Below are positions 45,978-46,627 of a stretch of DNA of 46,627 nucleotides, in pieces. This DNA is from Gammaproteobacteria bacterium (GTDB taxonomy: Bacteria > Pseudomonadota > Gammaproteobacteria > Natronospirales > REEB76). Below the pieces are notes generated by a model. That model saw only the letters and a list, made by a program, of their open reading frames with translations. It made no database searches and had not been told where the DNA came from. The stretch covers positions 1-46,627 of the forward strand of contig DAHUYB010000073.1 of NCBI GenBank assembly GCA_027315405.1, written 5' to 3'. The position numbers and the translations under genes are program-made. Numbering within the stretch: the first letter of the stretch is position 1; every line of letters begins with the position of its first letter.

Positions 45978-46071
45978 GGAGAGATGGCCGAGCTGGTCGA
46001 AGGCGCGCCCCTGCTAAGGGCGTATACGCGCAAAACGCGTATCGTGGGTTCGAATCCCACTCTCTCCGCCA
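45978..46071 (+). tRNA. tRNA-Ser (anticodon GCT)
   Basis: Acceptor GGAGAGA pairs with TCTCTCC; anticodon loop CTGCTAA gives GCT, reading AGC/AGT serine codons; a long variable arm (TATACGCG-caaaa-CGCGTATC) is typical of class II tRNAs; T arm GTGGG-TTCGAAT-CCCAC; G73 and CCA encoded. It is 94 bases with CCA. It follows csrA, as is usual. A partial 5' copy lies upstream. Confidence 0.97.
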
Positions 46072-46273
46072 TTAAATCTCACCAACCGATTGATGAAAAA
46101 GGAAAATGTCAGGCAGACAGGCCAGCCGTTCTACAAGTTATTCCACAATACATTTTGGTATCCTGCCCGCGCATCCGCGACAATCAGCCTAGCTGCTTTC
46201 GAGTGGAAAATTCAGAAATGGGTACCTCATAAGTAACGGCATCGTAAATTTCAGCGAATAGCCGAGCTATTGA

Positions 46274-46627
46274 GATTACGATTCCAACCATCCCTACGCG
46301 GTGGATACGGTGACCAACGACTCGACCACGGTCTACAGCGCCTCCTACGATGGTGACGACGACATGACCACGCGCAACGGTTCGCCGATTATCTGGACCG
46401 TGGACGATGTACAGGGAAGTACAAGTGCCGCGGGAGGCAGGAAGCCGGGAGCGGCCAACCTTCCCGCCAGCCTGGGTGCGGCCGAGGGCAGCAGCACGTT
46501 CAGCTACGGTCCGGGCGGTCAGCGCTATTACCAAGCCGCGACGTTCAATGGAGCCACCACCGACACCACCTACATCGGCGGGCTGTTTGAGGTGGTCTCG
46601 ACCAGTACCAGCACCGAGTACCGGCAT
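46274..46627 (+). pseudogene. 5'-truncated RHS-repeat protein fragment
   Basis: An open frame without a start codon begins right after a TGA and runs off the window edge. It reads like RHS repeat-associated proteins: YDSNHPYAVDTVTNDSTT, DDDMTTRNGSPIIWTV, LPASLG, STFSYGPGGQRYYQ, and TTYIGGLFEVVSTS followed by TEYRH. Sixteen codons (VQGSTSAAGGRKPGAA) between WTVDD and NLPASLG are foreign to the family and are encoded by the second copy of the 51-bp repeat. The 5' part of the gene is missing and the region from 46072 to 46273 shows no other gene. I consider it a remnant, although a distant 3' part could still be intact. Confidence 0.7.
46406..46456 (+). repeat. 51-bp hairpin repeat, copy 2, inside RHS fragment
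   Basis: It aligns to 45572-45622 at 40 of 51 positions. It keeps the hairpin GCCGC-ggga-GGC-aggaa-GCC-ggga-GCGGC. It sits in frame in the RHS fragment and is translated without a stop. Confidence 0.75.

Noticed and set aside
45984-46232. Frame starting inside tRNA-Ser
   Set aside because: It is the usual spurious frame produced by reading through a tRNA gene; the tRNA structure is complete.

Overview
This window looks like chromosomal DNA of a GC-rich gammaproteobacterium. Several gene neighbourhoods support that: trpE-trpG-trpD-trpC followed by a CRP-family gene and coq7; zapB-like, zapA, 6S RNA and the 5-formyl-THF ligase gene; pepP-ubiH-ubiI; mutS-cinA-recA-recX-alaS-lysC-csrA-tRNA-Ser; rplM-rpsI. 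The combination of a Clp/Vfr-like regulator with coq7, PhhA/PhhB and a lysine-rich H1-like protein suggests the Xanthomonadales/Nevskiales/Ectothiorhodospiraceae side of the class. I cannot name a species. Most of the window is ordinary housekeeping DNA with dense, well-formed genes.

Layout. 1-2040: the start of a secreted protein (cut by the window edge), purC and, divergently, a DjlA-like co-chaperone. 2.2-6.5 kb: a methyltransferase, a CopD-like membrane protein, rpe, two outer-membrane protein genes on the opposite strand, and gph. 6.6-10.6 kb: trpEGDC, converging on a CRP-family regulator. 11.5-16.3 kb: a small membrane protein, coq7, a GlcF-like Fe-S protein, a DUF481 protein, a 2Fe-2S ferredoxin-like protein, rplM-rpsI and tRNA-Gln. 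16.4-19.5 kb (minus strand): rpiA, an H1-like protein, an EVE-domain protein, 5-formyl-THF cyclo-ligase, 6S RNA, zapA and a zapB-like gene. 19.6-23.6 kb: pepP-ubiH-ubiI. 23.8-27.3 kb: phhB, phhA, ispG and an alpha/beta hydrolase. 27.5-28.9 kb: a tyrosine phenol-lyase with lower GC. 29-31.6 kb: a periplasmic peroxiredoxin and two YceI proteins around a cytochrome b561. 31.7-35.8 kb: a LytS/LytR-type pair enclosing a lipoprotein and a SRPBCC protein. 36-45.5 kb: mutS, cinA (C-terminal type), recA-recX, alaS, lysC and csrA. 45.5 kb to the end: repeats, tRNA-Ser and a 5'-truncated RHS fragment.

Functional links. Three ubiquinone-ring hydroxylases (Coq7, UbiH, UbiI) are all encoded here. PhhA with its pterin recycler PhhB makes tyrosine from phenylalanine, and the nearby phenol-lyase could split tyrosine to phenol, pyruvate and ammonia. 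Division (ZapA, ZapB-like), growth-phase RNA control (6S RNA, CsrA) and DNA repair (MutS, RecA, RecX) are also represented.

The least ordinary signal is in short non-coding DNA next to the two tRNA genes. Each tRNA gene is preceded by a partial copy of its own 5' end, followed by hairpin-rich DNA with a shared core. At tRNA-Ser the partial copy itself forms one arm of a 10-bp helix that closes over five consecutive hairpins. A related hairpin repeat (core GGCAGGANGCC) recurs in the csrA-tRNA gap and lies in frame inside the RHS fragment. Together these look like a family of small structured mobile or RNA elements associated with tRNA 5' ends.
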